NCBI RefSeq assembly: GCF_901933205.1
Contig: NC_044572.1
Coordinates: 74,831,465 to 74,895,464, forward strand
DNA from: Camarhynchus parvulus
Taxonomy: Eukaryota > Chordata > Aves > Passeriformes > Thraupidae
Reading direction: 5' to 3'
DNA length: 64,000 nt
Positions 25,080-37,190 of the stretch are shown here, piece by piece; within the stretch, counting starts at the first letter, position 1, and each line of letters begins with the position of its first letter. The notes beneath the pieces are model-generated. The model was not told where the DNA came from. It saw only the letters and a list, made by a program, of their open reading frames with translations, and made no database searches. The translations under genes were made by a program, and so were the position numbers.

Positions 25080-27301
25080 TACCTGTTAATTCCCTGAATC
25101 ATTCTCTGACTTTAATGATAGCTTTATAACCCTGGAATTAATTTAGTAATTGATTCACATAACGTTAATTACAGTGTGAAGTAATGGAACTCTGATTGTA
25201 CATGAGCCAGACTATAATCAGTGATGCATGCACTCTGGAAGAAAAATCCTGTCAGAAGTGAATGATCTTTATGGGCTGTGGATATTTAAAAGTACAACAA
25301 AAAAAATCCAAATAAATAATCAATATCTTCTTTTCTTTAACTTATGGAAATCCAGTTTAAGAGAATTCTGTTGTGTCTGTATATATCAGGAAATTCAGCA
25401 TAATTTTAATGATTTACTGGCTTTCCAGTAGAGTCACAGTATCTGTGTGTCAGTTTTCTGTGATAGCTTTTGAATATATTGGCCAGTTCATTTTAAGTTT
25501 GTCAGGCAGTAGAAGCCTGCAGGCAGTGAAGGAGCTCTGGTAAGTGCTGTGACATTCTGAGGTGGGAGAGGAGTCTGTGCCTCTGTCCATGCAGAGTGCA
25601 GCACTGGAGGAAGGGCAGCCAGGTGCTCTGGCCCCTGGTGCCGTTCCCAAGGCAGACACGTGGTACCTGCTGGGGCTTTGACATGGATCTGACTTCTATT
25701 TTAGCTTCTAACCAAAAATGGAAACAAGGAGTGGGAGGAAGGAAAATGAAAGGTTTTAGATGGCACAGAGGAAAAGGAGGAAAATAGTACTGTGGGAAAG
25801 AGGGTGAGGGGAAGTGAGGCACATGTTTGTAGCGAAAGAAGCTACAGCTGTATGGACAGAGGACCTTGCTTACTGAAGTGTCCACAAATTTTTACGAACA
25901 CTTAAAGACACATTTATTTTTGATCTACTCCTCCATATAGAAAGATCAGGAAGCTTTATCACTAATTGTGTACAGAGGCTGTATATCAAATCTTGACCTG
26001 CATGCATCAGGTATCTGCCCTATCTACTGCAAACTGAGACCAAAAAATAAGATTTTTCTGGGAATACGTGTGTAAAAATTGGTTGTTTATTGGAAAGAAG
26101 TTTGTAGAAGATGGGTAACTGCTGACAGTTAACCCAAACCACAAGTTTTGTTTACCTATTATAGCTCTAGGAGATAAATAGGTAAGAAATTTACATCTGC
26201 CCTGCTTCTGACATTTTCAGCTATTCATTTGACTATCCTACAGGGTAAAAAAAGTATTTGTCTCTGTCTGTCCTTTCAACAGACCTAGGAAGTATTTGTG
26301 AAATGTGAACAGGTGCTGGAGGCAGTCTGAAAAAGTGTCCATATATATATCTTAAAGCACTTGGACTGCTTGGGAGAATGAAAAGCAGTATAACAATATA
26401 TATTAGTCTGAATCTCACTAAAAATCAGTATTATTAAATAACAGAACTCCTTAAAGAATTTTTGGACCTGTTTGCTCCCAATAAAATTAATGTTGAGAGA
26501 AAAAGAATTGCAAAGAAAAGTAAATCTGTTTGCAAAAAAAGTTGGATTCTGCTGTCTGATTGCATAGTACCTACAAAATCTGAATATTGCTTATATATTG
26601 AATTACTTATACATTAGATACTATATTTTGAAGGACTGGCAGCAGTCACCTTGACAGAAGAGGTTACAGTGACAGTGCTACTTTGCTGCCAGTAGCAACA
26701 TCTCTGTTACATGTGCTTTAATTAAGTTTGAGTTTTGAAGTTTATTGCTGTCACAGTACTTGGTGATATTTTGTGAAAACAAGGTGGGAATATTAACACA
26801 GCTCATCAGCCAGGTAGGCTCTGCCCGCTGCTCTCTCTGCCAACTTGATACTCCACGTCCGCTGTCCTCAGGAGAAAAGTGACATCCTGCTGGAAGACAT
26901 CTAGTGGGAAAGGATAGAAAATTCTGGGGTCAGTTAGTGCTGCATTCAGACACATAAGTCAGGTTCACTTAGATGAACTCCCTTCATAACTTAACTCCAG
27001 TGTGTAACTCACAAACTTATTTGAAGATAGAATCCAGTGAATTCATAGGGCTTCATCTTTTCCTACTACATTTGCAAAGTTATACGTTATTTAAATTGTC
27101 CTCTTACTACAGACTTTAACCTGGCTCACTTTTGAGATTCTCCTGATTACTAGAAGCTCAAATGGAAAAAGTAACAAGGATTTACGAAACCTATCAGGCA
27201 GATGTTCCATTTTACCTGAAATCCACATTACTAATGACCTTTGGGAGACAGACAGAACATTTCATTACTGCTAAACATAAGACTTTTACAATTAAGTATA
27301 T

Positions 27302-28390
27302 TGGGTTTGTGTGGCCAGGTTTTGGTAGCTGGGGGTGATGGAAGGGAGGCACACAGAGAGCTTCTGTGAGAAGCTGGTAGAAGCTGCTCCCATGTCCAAT
27401 GGAGCCAATGCCGACCAGCTCCAAGATGGATGTGTCACAGGCCGAGGTTTGGTCAATCAGAGCAGGTAGTAGCTCCTCTGTGATAAAATATTTAAGAAGT
27501 AAAAAAAAAAAGTGCAGATGCAATTGCACTCAGAGAGGAGTGAGAATATGTAAAAGGAACAACTCTGCAGACACCAGTCAGTGGAGAAGGAGTGGCAGGA
27601 CCTGCTCCAGGTGCCAGAGCTGAGATTCCCATGCAGCCTGTGGTGAGGCAGCTGTGCCCCTGCAGCCTATGAAGATCCATGGGGATGTAGAGATCCACCT
27701 GCAGCCCATGGAGCAGACCCACACTGGAGCAGGTGAATGCTGTGAACCTGTGGGAGGCCTGTGCTGGAACAGGGTCGTGGCAGGACCTGCAGACCTGTAG
27801 AGAGAAAAGCCCATGCGGGAACAATTTTCCTGGTTGGGCTTATGACCCTTGATGCTTATGAAACCTGAGCACAGTGCACCTGAAGGACTGCACCCAGTGG
27901 TGAGACCCCCACACTGTCACAGTTTGCGGAGAACTGTTGCCTGTGGGAAGGACTCAGGCTGGAGGAGTTCATGCAGTAATGTCTCCCATGGGAGGTAACT
28001 CAAGTTAAAGCAGGGGAAGGACTCCTCTCCCTGAGCAGTGGCAGAAAATCCTCCTGTGATGAGCTGACCATATCTCCCATTCCCTGTCTCCTTCCACCAC
28101 TGGGGCTGGATGGTAGAGCCCCTGAAGGAAGGAGGAGTGGGATGGAGGTTTCTTTAAGATTAATTTTAATTCTCATTATCTTGCTCTGATTTTGATTGGT
28201 TATAAATTTAATTAATATAGTCAAGTCTACTTTGACTGTGACAGTAATTGATGAGTGATCTCTCCCTGTCCTCATTCATCTTTCTCACTCATCTTTCATA
28301 ATAATTGTTTTCCTCTACCCAGTTGCAGAGGTGAGTGATAGAACACCTTTTGTGGTGGCTGAGCATCCAGGCAGGACCAAAGACTAGACT
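27302..28390 (+). mobile_element. Long ERVL-type avian LTR, near full length, plus strand
   Basis: About 1.09 kb, opening tgggtttgtgtggccaggtt. It shows, in order, 'ggtagaagctgctcccatgt', a TATA-like 'gataaaatatttaagaag' (27482-27499), a long transcribed-side region with repeated 'ctgcagcc' and 'ggagca' phrases (27600-28020), an AT-rich polyadenylation-side segment 'ttctcattatcttgctctga' with tataaattt in place of a canonical AATAAA, and a terminal block 'gtgagtgatagaacacc'. This order is that of a long ERVL-type LTR widespread in birds. The last 20 bp are diverged and no target duplication is clear, so the 3' border is approximate. No internal viral genes flank it, so it is probably a solo LTR. 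Open frames at 27399-27824 are chance readings within it. Confidence 0.82.
27482..27499 (+). promoter_or_regulatory. TATA-like box of the ERVL-type LTR
   Basis: The sequence 'gataaaatatttaagaag' sits about 180 bp into the LTR, where U3 promoters of this family carry their TATA element. An A run follows. Activity is unknown. Confidence 0.45.
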
Positions 28391-28477
28391 TAGGCTATTT
28401 TATGATGTCCTGTTGCTAAGAAGAAGAAGTATGTTGGTAAACTAAAGCTGCAGTGCTCTGTGATTTTTGATGGTGCT

Positions 28478-28557
28478 GGGTTTTTTTGGGGTTTTTTTTG
28501 GGTTTTTTTTGGTTTTTTTTTTTTCTGTTGTGTTGGGGTTTTTTGTTTTGTTTTGGT
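28478..28557 (+). repeat. G/T low-complexity tract
   Basis: G runs of 2-4 alternate with T runs of 7-12 (GGG, GGGG, GGG, GG), followed by ttttg-type repeats. This produces the Lys/Pro-rich minus-strand frame at 28442-28690, which is not a gene. Confidence 0.85.
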
Positions 28558-31500
28558 ATTTTAGTGGGAGGTTTCTGAGAGGTAATTTTTCAGATTTCAT
28601 CAGATAAGTATACAAGTGCCAGCAGTGCCGAATGAATGTATGTACTTTAATGAAATACAAGACTGAAATGTTGAACTCTTCCAGATCCATTATTTGGATT
28701 GGATGTATGTGTAAAAACTGTAATACCTGTGTGTTTGATTTTCATTTGATATATTGGCTTATTTGGGGTTTTAGGTGCATGAGACAAGTAAGATTAGTAG
28801 GGTTCCTTCATGCAAATTTGTTAAAATAATAGTAAAAAATTAGTGGAAATTCTATCTAGAAAATGGAGAAATACTCTTGATTATATTATGTAAAGATCTT
28901 TCCATTTGCTACTTAATCTGTTTAATTGAGTAACCTGTCACTTTTTTTCTATGTAGTATAGTGCTCTTTTCTAAAGAGGAAAGGGAATGTTGAGGTTACA
29001 GAATATTACTCTAATTGTTATTATTTATGTGGTTGTTGGCAGTGAAACTTGTAGTATAAGGATGAGGCTGATTCAAACATTCACAGATGTGTCTCTGGCT
29101 TTGTTTGTTCTTTTCTGATACAAGTTGGATGAATACGGATATGTGAGATGAAGCATGTTGATGAATAGTGCTGGAAGTTTATATGCTATGCCAATGTTGA
29201 AAAATATTAGCTATCTCTTCATTAATTCTTCTATTCTTTTACAACAGATCTTTTCATTTACAGCTTGTGTTCAGAGAGGTAGATTTAAACCTGATTTTTG
29301 TTCACCCAATATATAACCAGTGAATTTCCTATGTTGCTGCTACAAAACCATGTATATGTACAGACAGAAATTGTTCATATATAAATATTGTTCAATAATG
29401 CAATTTTTTTTTGCCTATTGCCATTATTCTGTAATAAATGCATTTTCTGCACTTGAAATGCAGGACCAATTTTTTAGTTGTTGTTATTGGTTCAGTGTAA
29501 AAATAGCAGTTTTTAAAAAGCAGTCAAAATTAAAAATTGCATGTTGCATCTTTTTCTGTTCTCGGTGGAAGAGGAAGTTAATTTCCCTATTGATGTTTTT
29601 GATACCATATTACTTAAGAAAGTGAGCAGGAATATAAAAGCCTGTGTATAGATTTTGAAGGCATAATTGTGATGATCAAAAACCTTATGGGGAAACAATT
29701 CTAAATGAACTTAAAATGCAATTTCTCAGAAAACAAAAGAGCTCTGAAAGCTCAGTGTCACTCTGAACAAAGCAATTCATTACCAGCCTGTTGAAACATC
29801 AGCTTTATTCTAATAGAAATCATGGATACAACCCATAATCAGGAAGTGCTATTTGAAATAAATAGATATTTTTGTTTTAAAGCTGCCAAAATTATAGTAG
29901 ATTCTAGTGTGAGCCATTAGTTTAATGGCTGAAATGCCTGCATCAAGCCCATGAAAGTTAATGTGAGTTACCTTTGCCATGTGTATCACCAATTGGAGCT
30001 GCGGCAAGATAAAACTCATTTCTTGCAGGTGCAAAGCTGGAGATCTTGCAAAGGTATTCCCAGGAGTGTAGGTGTTGGCCAGATCAGTAACACAGTCTTT
30101 CAATTTACCACACTTCTGAGCAGCTGTTACTCACAGGTGAAAAGCATTCACAAGGCTCCTTGCATCCATTTCTTTACCTTCAGGCCACAGATGGCAGGTT
30201 TCTGCATGAAATGTGCCTTATCAGCAGTTGTTTTACTGTGATATATGATAATGGGTTATCAATGAAATGGAAGTAAACCGAGCCAATAATCTGTGAAAGG
30301 AAAACTTATTGCAATCACTGCAAGAACTGGATAATCAGTTAAAAGGAAAACCTCAAGTACTTGTTTTATGAAGAGCCTCAATAACTGCTCACAGTGGAAT
30401 TATTATTGTTTGTTTGACAACCAATAAATATTGAACAGAGCAAGTTATGCATCTATAAAACACCTGCATGCAAAAAGTATTTAAGTGAAGCGAAACAGTG
30501 TAGATTGCAACATGAATATAAATTGGCAGGAAAGGATAAATACCACAGACAGGTCAGAATTGTGTTTCATTCTTTCTGCATGTTAAGAGAAGATCAGTGG
30601 ACTTTGGGATTGGTGGCAGTTCTCAAAACCAGAGAGGAGGGCTTGCCATCCCTGCTAAATGCCAGGCTGTCACTTTTTCTCTTCCTATTATCCCTAATAC
30701 ACCAGTGTACCTACCCCTGACACACACACTGTGAATGGGGCTGGCCATAAGAACATCCCCTCCTGTTGTTCAGGTGTCCCAGACCCACAAACAGCCCTCA
30801 CATAAGCCAGAACTGTACGTGTCAATCTTGTTCTTACCCACTGGTTAACATGTTCAGACTTGCACACAAAATTCCCTCTGGTAGCTCCTCTTTGACCTAC
30901 ATTCACACTCATATCCAGTTGCAGATTTACAGTCTCTCCTATCTTCACTTCCTTGCTGCCTAGTTAAGTTTGAAATTTGCAAGCATCTTGCTTGCTTGAG
31001 CACACATGGAATAGACAACACACTCCTGAAGGTATAGTGAGTTTGCAGTAGAGATTAAAAAGAAGACAGGAGGGACTGCCGTGTTCAGGCACCAGACTTG
31101 CTCGTGCCTTTCAACTAGCTGCATTCATTCCTGCTTCTTTCCTCCTTGCTGTGCCTGCTATTTCTGAGTGACCTTAATCCCTCTGGTTTTCATCCAGTCT
31201 CCTCACAGATAAACAACCTTCCCCAATTTACTTTTAACCTTTAGGGTCATTGTTTACTACAGACATTCTCCATTTTGGTACTTCTGGTGTTACCGAAGGT
31301 AATCTCAGACTCATTGTAGCCTTAAGATGTTTGCCAAAGATCTGTTGGTTTACAAGACTCCCTAAAATGTTTCAGTGATCCCCACTGAGTTATTCATGTA
31401 TCTGCTTCTTCCACTCCCACCCCCTTGAACCATTCAATGAAATGAATTTCAGCCCTTCCTCACAGCACCAGGAGAAAATCTTACTAATTTATTGACAAGG

Positions 31501-31621
31501 GCTGTGTTGTGTCCAGGAGATTCTCACACAGGATCTTCAGGAATTTTGCTCATCCTCCTCAGTAAGCTTAACCTTACTTCAGATTTGAAAATAATTTCAG
31601 GTTTGAAAATTGATTGATTAG

Positions 31622-31642
31622 TTTATCAGCAAAGCTGATAAA
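31622..31642. repeat. Perfect 9-bp stem inverted repeat, 3-nt loop
   Basis: TTTATCAGC, AAA, GCTGATAAA. The stem is perfect and contains GATA-type motifs (TTATC and GATAA) facing each other. The flanks do not extend the stem, so it is too short for a microRNA precursor. Confidence 0.85.
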
Positions 31643-34398
31643 TCTTCCAGGTATTTCTGCAATTTTGTTTTGTGTGGGAAAAAACCAGTCTGAATTCACT
31701 TGCCTCCTTGATTTTGATAAATTCAAATGAAATTATAAAATAGGTCAGCCCTTCATGAAGCTTATAGTACATTTTCAGTAAACAGAGGAAAAATCATTCC
31801 TGCTCTTTCTTTATTCAACATCAAATGGAATTGAGAATTTCTGAAGAAATACTTGAGAGTGGCCTCCGCAGATTTTACATCCGTCAGTAACTGGCAGATA
31901 ATGTGACACTATTAAGAAAGACTCAAGCTCCTTAACTTTGTCACACAATAATGTCACCAATGTAATCCAAGTATAAGAGCCTTCTATATGCCATAACCCA
32001 GGCCATTCTTCACAAGTACCTTGCCTTTCTGGAATATGAAGATGGGCACTGTCATAAGGGTAGAAAATATTGAAAAATTACATAAAAGTATATAATTATT
32101 TCACATAATCTACTGCTAATCCTTTCAAGTAATGATTTTCTCCTGCCACTTGTGTAGGCTCCATTTGATTTGATGTTTTTTAGGAAATATGATCTTTCCC
32201 CAGTGTTCCTGGTACTGTTTTATGTTTTGCTATTTTTTCTTGTTTTTATATTTTAATCAATCCATGATGTAATTTAACAGTAAATGAAAAGGAATTATGT
32301 TGTAGTTAAGGAATATGAATGGCAGAACCATATACTACCAATTTAGCACCATGTTTACCACTCTGTAGCTGGTAGAAAATCAATAAGTTACTGAGTTCAC
32401 AAGGCAACCAGTAAACCATGATGTGTGACTCCTTGCACGGTGTGAGATTATTCAGGCAGTGGCTTCTTCTTTAACAATGCAAAGCTTATTATAAAGTTAA
32501 ATATTGGAGCTATGAACCCAGAAACAGGAATGCAGCATTTAACAGTGGGGTTCTCATTAGACCTGAAGATAATAATTTCTCCAGCTCAATATTAGCTGTC
32601 CTCAGCAATGATAGACTACCCAGGATCCCTTCTAAGAGGAAAGACAATTTCAGTCTTCCACATGCATGGTGTTCATCACTTAAAAAGGAAAAAAAAAAGA
32701 AATTTTAGTGATATTGATAATTCACAATAGTGGAAAGGAAAATGAAGTTGTAAATTCTGCCAATGTGAATATTATTATTATTTATTAATTCTCCATGCCT
32801 GATTTTAAGAGCTGTGGTTATATTAACAAAACTTGAGGAAAGCTGGTTACTATGGGCCCGAGTAGGTACAAGCGTAAAAAGAATAAACATCAAAATCTAA
32901 GAGCTCAAAGTTCCTTTCAAAATTCTTCTCTTTTGATCCTTGAAAGTGCAATAGTGGAATTGATGTTTAAATGCCCTTTCCCTTTTGTGCAGAACAGTGA
33001 AAGTGTTGTGTGGGTGCCCCATCCTTGCAGTCAAAATACTGTGTGCAGAAGAGAATACGCCACAGACCTGTACTGGCCTAATTGCAGTAAAAATAAAATC
33101 TACATGTGAAACTAAGTTATTTTTAGTCTATTTGCAATAATAATGATTGTAGTCCAAAATAATGCAGGACAGCCTTATGAATACTGCCTTATAAAGTAAT
33201 TACACATTAACTTGCTGGCACCTACTTATGTTTGTCAGTGTCCAGTGCTCCCACGTCTCTTTGGGCTTCCTGCAGCAGAGCAGCGCTGAGGTGCTGCCGG
33301 ACATTGTCAGCAGCTGGGAAATGTTTGATGCTGGTGGTGACAGCCACGTGTTCCTTAGTTTGAGGGTCTGTGCAGGGTTATTTTATAATGGAGGGATCAT
33401 ATTTGAATCTCCTGAAAGGTTTGTGAATAATCCTTTTCAAAAATTTCTGTGTCTAAGAATCCATGAGAATGGAGGAGAATTGAAAGGGATTTGGAGGTAC
33501 TGTGGGATGATAATCCCAGTGGCACTCATGAGTTGTGTGTGTATTTCTGAGTCTTAAAAGCTCATGCTTTTATTAAGCACTTGTTTTTGTCCTATTTGCT
33601 GATAGAGAGTATGTTTTTTGAAGCTAGTTATTTGGAGTTGGCCTTACAAAACCAAGCTTTCTTATTTGGAGTAAAGGTTAGCTCTTATTTATGACTTGCT
33701 AACTTCATATATTTTATTAGAAGTAGAAGAGCCAAAGAAATTCTTAAATCATTGCATAATATCTCAATTAGGAGTTTGAAGAGAGCTTTTTTAATTACAG
33801 AATTTCTGTTATAGTCTTTTTCCTTGAACCAGCTCTTTCTGAGTTTCTTAAGCAGTTTTAGTGAGACTACAGAGTGGAGTTATAAAAAATTTGAAAAAAA
33901 GATTCAGAGAAAGATACACCTATGGGTGGTAGTCTTCTGAAAATTGGAAAGTAGGACATGGAGGGCTGTTTCATACTTTTGTTCTTAAAAGAAGCTTCTT
34001 TGGGTCATCGGTAGTGCAAAGGTCATCACACCTGATGATTTTAATTGTAAGGTTTGCTGTAGTTGTAGCTGTTTTTCTAAAACCCAGGCTTCTGATAAAA
34101 AGGAACAAATGAATCTTGGGTTTCCTTGAAAAAAGAGCATTTTTCTGATGTCTGTAGTTTAGGAGAAAAGTTTGAAAATATGTTCTGTGTTGCAGAATTA
34201 TAATCTGAGAAGAAAGCCTTTATTCTTCTCCTTTCTTAAAAACATGGTCTCTTAGTAATCAGGCTGTATGCCATTCCTAGTTTGGAATTTCCTAATTGTG
34301 GTATCTCTGGAAACTTAAACTATTGCTTTCCTTTTTATAGAATTAGTGGGTGAAATAGCTTAATACTTGAAAAATATTAGCTTTCTATGTTAGATAAT

Positions 34399-34465
34399 TT
34401 TTGCTTTTTGTTTTTTGTTTTGGTTTTTCATTTTGGTTTGGTTTTTTTGTGGTTTTTTTCTGTTT
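34399..34465 (+). repeat. T/G low-complexity tract
   Basis: Irregular ttttg and ttttgg repeats with interspersed T runs. No element body is recognised next to it. Confidence 0.75.
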
Positions 34466-35812
34466 TGATTTTTAATTTTAGGACTGCAACTATATTAAAA
34501 TATTGGCAACAAACATGCCTTTTAAAATATCCTTAAGTTTTTCTTTTTTTTTTAACACTGACTTCTACTGTTATATTTGTTTATTTTTTTTAAGTAATTC
34601 TATGCCAACTTTAAATGTCTGTTTTCATACTGAAGAAGATGAGTTTAATTTACCTTGCATCTCCTGCACTGGTGTCATTATCCATGGAGTTGGCTTGGGC
34701 CAGGGTGTTCTAGGATACAATTCAAAGTTCACATTTCTGTGGACATGACTTTTATCAAATGTTAATTGCTGCTCTACATATTTTTGACAAGGTCTCAATC
34801 TAAGATAATTTTGAAGTATATCTGCTGGCACTTTTTCTTTAAAATAAATGCACTGAAAATGCTGAAAATCTTCCAGCTGAGGTTTAATGAAAGATCAACC
34901 AGAACAAAGTGTATTTTTTGGAAAGAGACTAAAATTCAGCTTTTGACATCTGGAAATTACAGGAGCTGGAATCACGATCTCCCTGCTTATGTTGCTCTTT
35001 TAGAGCAGTTTGCGTTTTTTTTTCCATGGTATGGCTCTCAAGTGATTTCCAGTTCTTCACACATATACCTCTAGATCCAAAGTTATTCTAACTTTATCTG
35101 CCTCCTCTGAAAACTTGGCAGTACTCCCTGACAAGGGAGTATATGTTCCCTTTATCTCCTTAAGAGTTTCTCAGCATGCACCCTGTCTGCAAGTTCTTTC
35201 TGTGCTCTGATGCTGTTTCTGCCCAACACATCTTGCACTCCAGGAAGCTTTCTCTGATTGAGCATCTTCATTTGCTCTCAAAGCCACCTTTCCACCCATC
35301 CAGCATGTCCTCTTAACACAGCACACAAGCACAACAGTTCTTGTGCTTCAAAGAAATGGAGTGTAGATTAGAAGATGAACAAGCAAAAACAAAAACAAAA
35401 AAAAATGTTATTAAGAACATGTGCAATGGACAATCAAGTCCAAAGACTTGTTCATCATCACTCCCAGAGGTTAAAGGTAACATTGTTGAACTGTGATTTG
35501 GCATGGCTTTCCCTCTTTAGCTAATCTGTGTAGGAAGTGTGGAGTTACATGACATGCTAATATCCTTTTGGATGAGATTAAAAAAAACATCAGATGATAC
35601 TATTACAGGAAAAATTGTCCAGGGTAACATTTTTAGAAATGTTTTTAAGACTTACCTCGTTTAATTTTGTTTTTTTTCTTTGAAACTAAGATGGTAAATG
35701 CTTTGGCTTCATAGGGCACTGTACATACCTTGTTCAGCAAACCTAGCTTTACTGATGTAAGTACATCCTCCATTTATATATGAGTATTTTAAGAGAAACT
35801 TGGAAACAGGTT

Positions 35813-35830
35813 ATGCCTGCTGGCAGGCAT
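35813..35830. repeat. 8-bp stem inverted repeat (atgcctgc / gcaggcat)
   Basis: atgcctgc, tg, gcaggcat is a perfect inverted repeat with a 2-nt centre, followed by a TTGGCA motif at about 35830-35835. It resembles paired NFI-type half sites, but that reading is inference only. Confidence 0.8.
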
Positions 35831-36316
35831 TGGCAAGTGTCTGACAGTTGTCTGAAAACACATGTACAGACTTGTGATGCTTTATGGCCTGTCATTATCT
35901 TCTCACTGCAGTGTATTTGTGTCATAACTCGCTGAAGCCATGCAACATGGAATAGAAATGCTCAAGGAGGAATCATACAGTCTTTTAACAATATTTTCAA
36001 TTTTAACAATAAACCGATATGTCCAATGAACATAACGTTATGATTTTTATGATATCGAGAGTTCAGTCCTTTCCTTCAGAAGAGAATATGGTAACTGGAA
36101 AGATTTTCTAGTCTTTTGGCATTGAAGCTTCTTATTTGTTCCTGATTTTCCATATATTCCACCTGCCTGTTGAAAAGGGGAAAGCATATTTACCAGTTGT
36201 TAGGATCTCAGCCTGAGATGCATGTAGATGATGTGTATATTTCTGACCACAACCACATGTGGTCCACAAGACAGCTCCTGCTGCTCCCTTTGCTAATTAG
36301 CTAGGGTGGGAAGCAG

Positions 36317-37190
36317 TGTTGGAAAGGCAGTGAGCATGGAGTTGTGCAGGGCATCTGCAGCTGCCCTAGTGCTTTCTTTTCCAGTTGCAACACTGCTGTT
36401 GAGCATCAGTACGGCTGGGCCCTATGGGATCAAGCTCCTTGTTGTCCAGGGACACTGCTCTAAGCAAAGCTCATTAGTGTGGTTGTTGAGGAGATGCAGA
36501 CTGAGGTCTGAGTGGGAGATTGGGACAAGATGCTGTGAAGAGCCAACCCTTTGGTTAACAAAGGGCATGTAGACCAGTCCTACCAGCCAGGAGAGAGGAC
36601 ACTCACAGGCACAAGAGAAGCCAAGGACTCATCTGGAAGAGCCCAGACTATGGCACACTTAGACTGTGAGGGTATAAAAGTCCAGGGATTCCTTTGTCAG
36701 GGGCTCCTCCTCAGAGCCACCAGCTTGGGCTGTTTTTGTGTTACTGCAACATAAATAAGTGGCTTTATGAGAAGAGATAGATCAGGTTGTTCTAAGGGAA
36801 ACTTAAGGTCAAACCGGTCAGGAAACCTGGTCTGACTGTGTGAGAGGGGCATGTATAGGGAGTTGAATGGGCACCCACCACTCACTGGACCTATGAAGGG
36901 CTTTGGGCCCAGCAGTGAAAGTTTGTGGTGGTGGCAATGTGACTGCTGGAGTGCCTTCTGAATGGTCGCAGTGAGAAACTTCCTTACCAGTGGTCACGTA
37001 CCATAAGTGCTGCCGTCCACATGGGCACTCTAGCTTTGCAGCTGCCTTTGCAATACAGGCAAAGCGAAAATGAGATGTCAAAACAGACTGACCCAGCCAT
37101 CTTAGACAAAGACACAGGATATTACACTTAAACTGGCGACTCTAGTGATGAGCACAGAAGCCAAGCTTTCTGGCTAAGAGGTATCCTAGC
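36317..37190 (+). mobile_element. Probable ERV LTR and possible leader remnant, plus strand
   Basis: A GC-richer block with LTR-like organisation. It starts at about TGTTGGAAAGG (36317). A clear TATA box (ggtataaaag, 36671-36680) is followed about 20-40 bp later by a short stem-loop (GGCTC at 36702-36706 pairing with GAGCC at 36714-36718). A weak polyadenylation-like aataag lies at 36754-36759. This spacing fits U3-R-U5. Two TGG-starting sites could be primer-binding sites: 'tggtctgactgtgtgagag' at 36828 and 'tggcgactctagtgatgag' at 37134, the latter preceded by an attaca. I cannot place the LTR end or name the family, and no gag-like frame follows. It could instead be an unrelated GC-rich region. 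Confidence 0.45.
36671..36680 (+). promoter_or_regulatory. TATA box of the probable LTR
   Basis: ggtataaaag matches a strong TATA consensus in a GC-richer context, with LTR-like R-region features 20-90 bp downstream. Confidence 0.5.

Larger units (their letters stand above)
16056..27301. other. Repeat-poor non-coding stretch (about 11 kb)
   Basis: I recognise no CR1, LTR, exon or RNA gene over about 11 kb. Structures seen are an AT-rich perfect palindrome at 16447-16468, a T/G patch near 20589-20612, an AT dinucleotide-like patch near 22136-22170, a T16 run at 23666-23681, an (AAAAC)n patch at 24113-24130 and a C-rich run at 25060-25077. A locally more GC-rich segment at about 18770-19040 is unexplained. 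Open frames such as 22464-22868 and 25502-25885 carry no motifs I recognise. The lack of recognisable repeats could mean old, diverged repeats or constraint. Confidence 0.5.
28391..36316. other. Non-coding stretch with T/G tracts and inverted repeats
   Basis: About 7.9 kb without recognisable CR1, LTR or exons. It contains G/T low-complexity DNA at 28478-28557 and 34399-34465, a 9-bp-stem perfect inverted repeat at 31622-31642 and an 8-bp-stem inverted repeat at 35813-35830. The plus-strand frame 33228-33557 (109 codons) has no recognised family. Confidence 0.5.

Noticed and set aside
27399..27824. Several open frames of 70-110 codons
   Set aside because: They lie entirely within the long ERVL-type LTR and reflect its GC-rich, stop-poor sequence.
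31622..31642. MicroRNA precursor
   Set aside because: The stem is only 9 bp and is not extended by the flanks; a precursor needs a much longer imperfect stem.
33228..33557. 109-codon plus-strand frame in a GC-richer patch
   Set aside because: No recognisable domain and no splice-site support; treated as chance.
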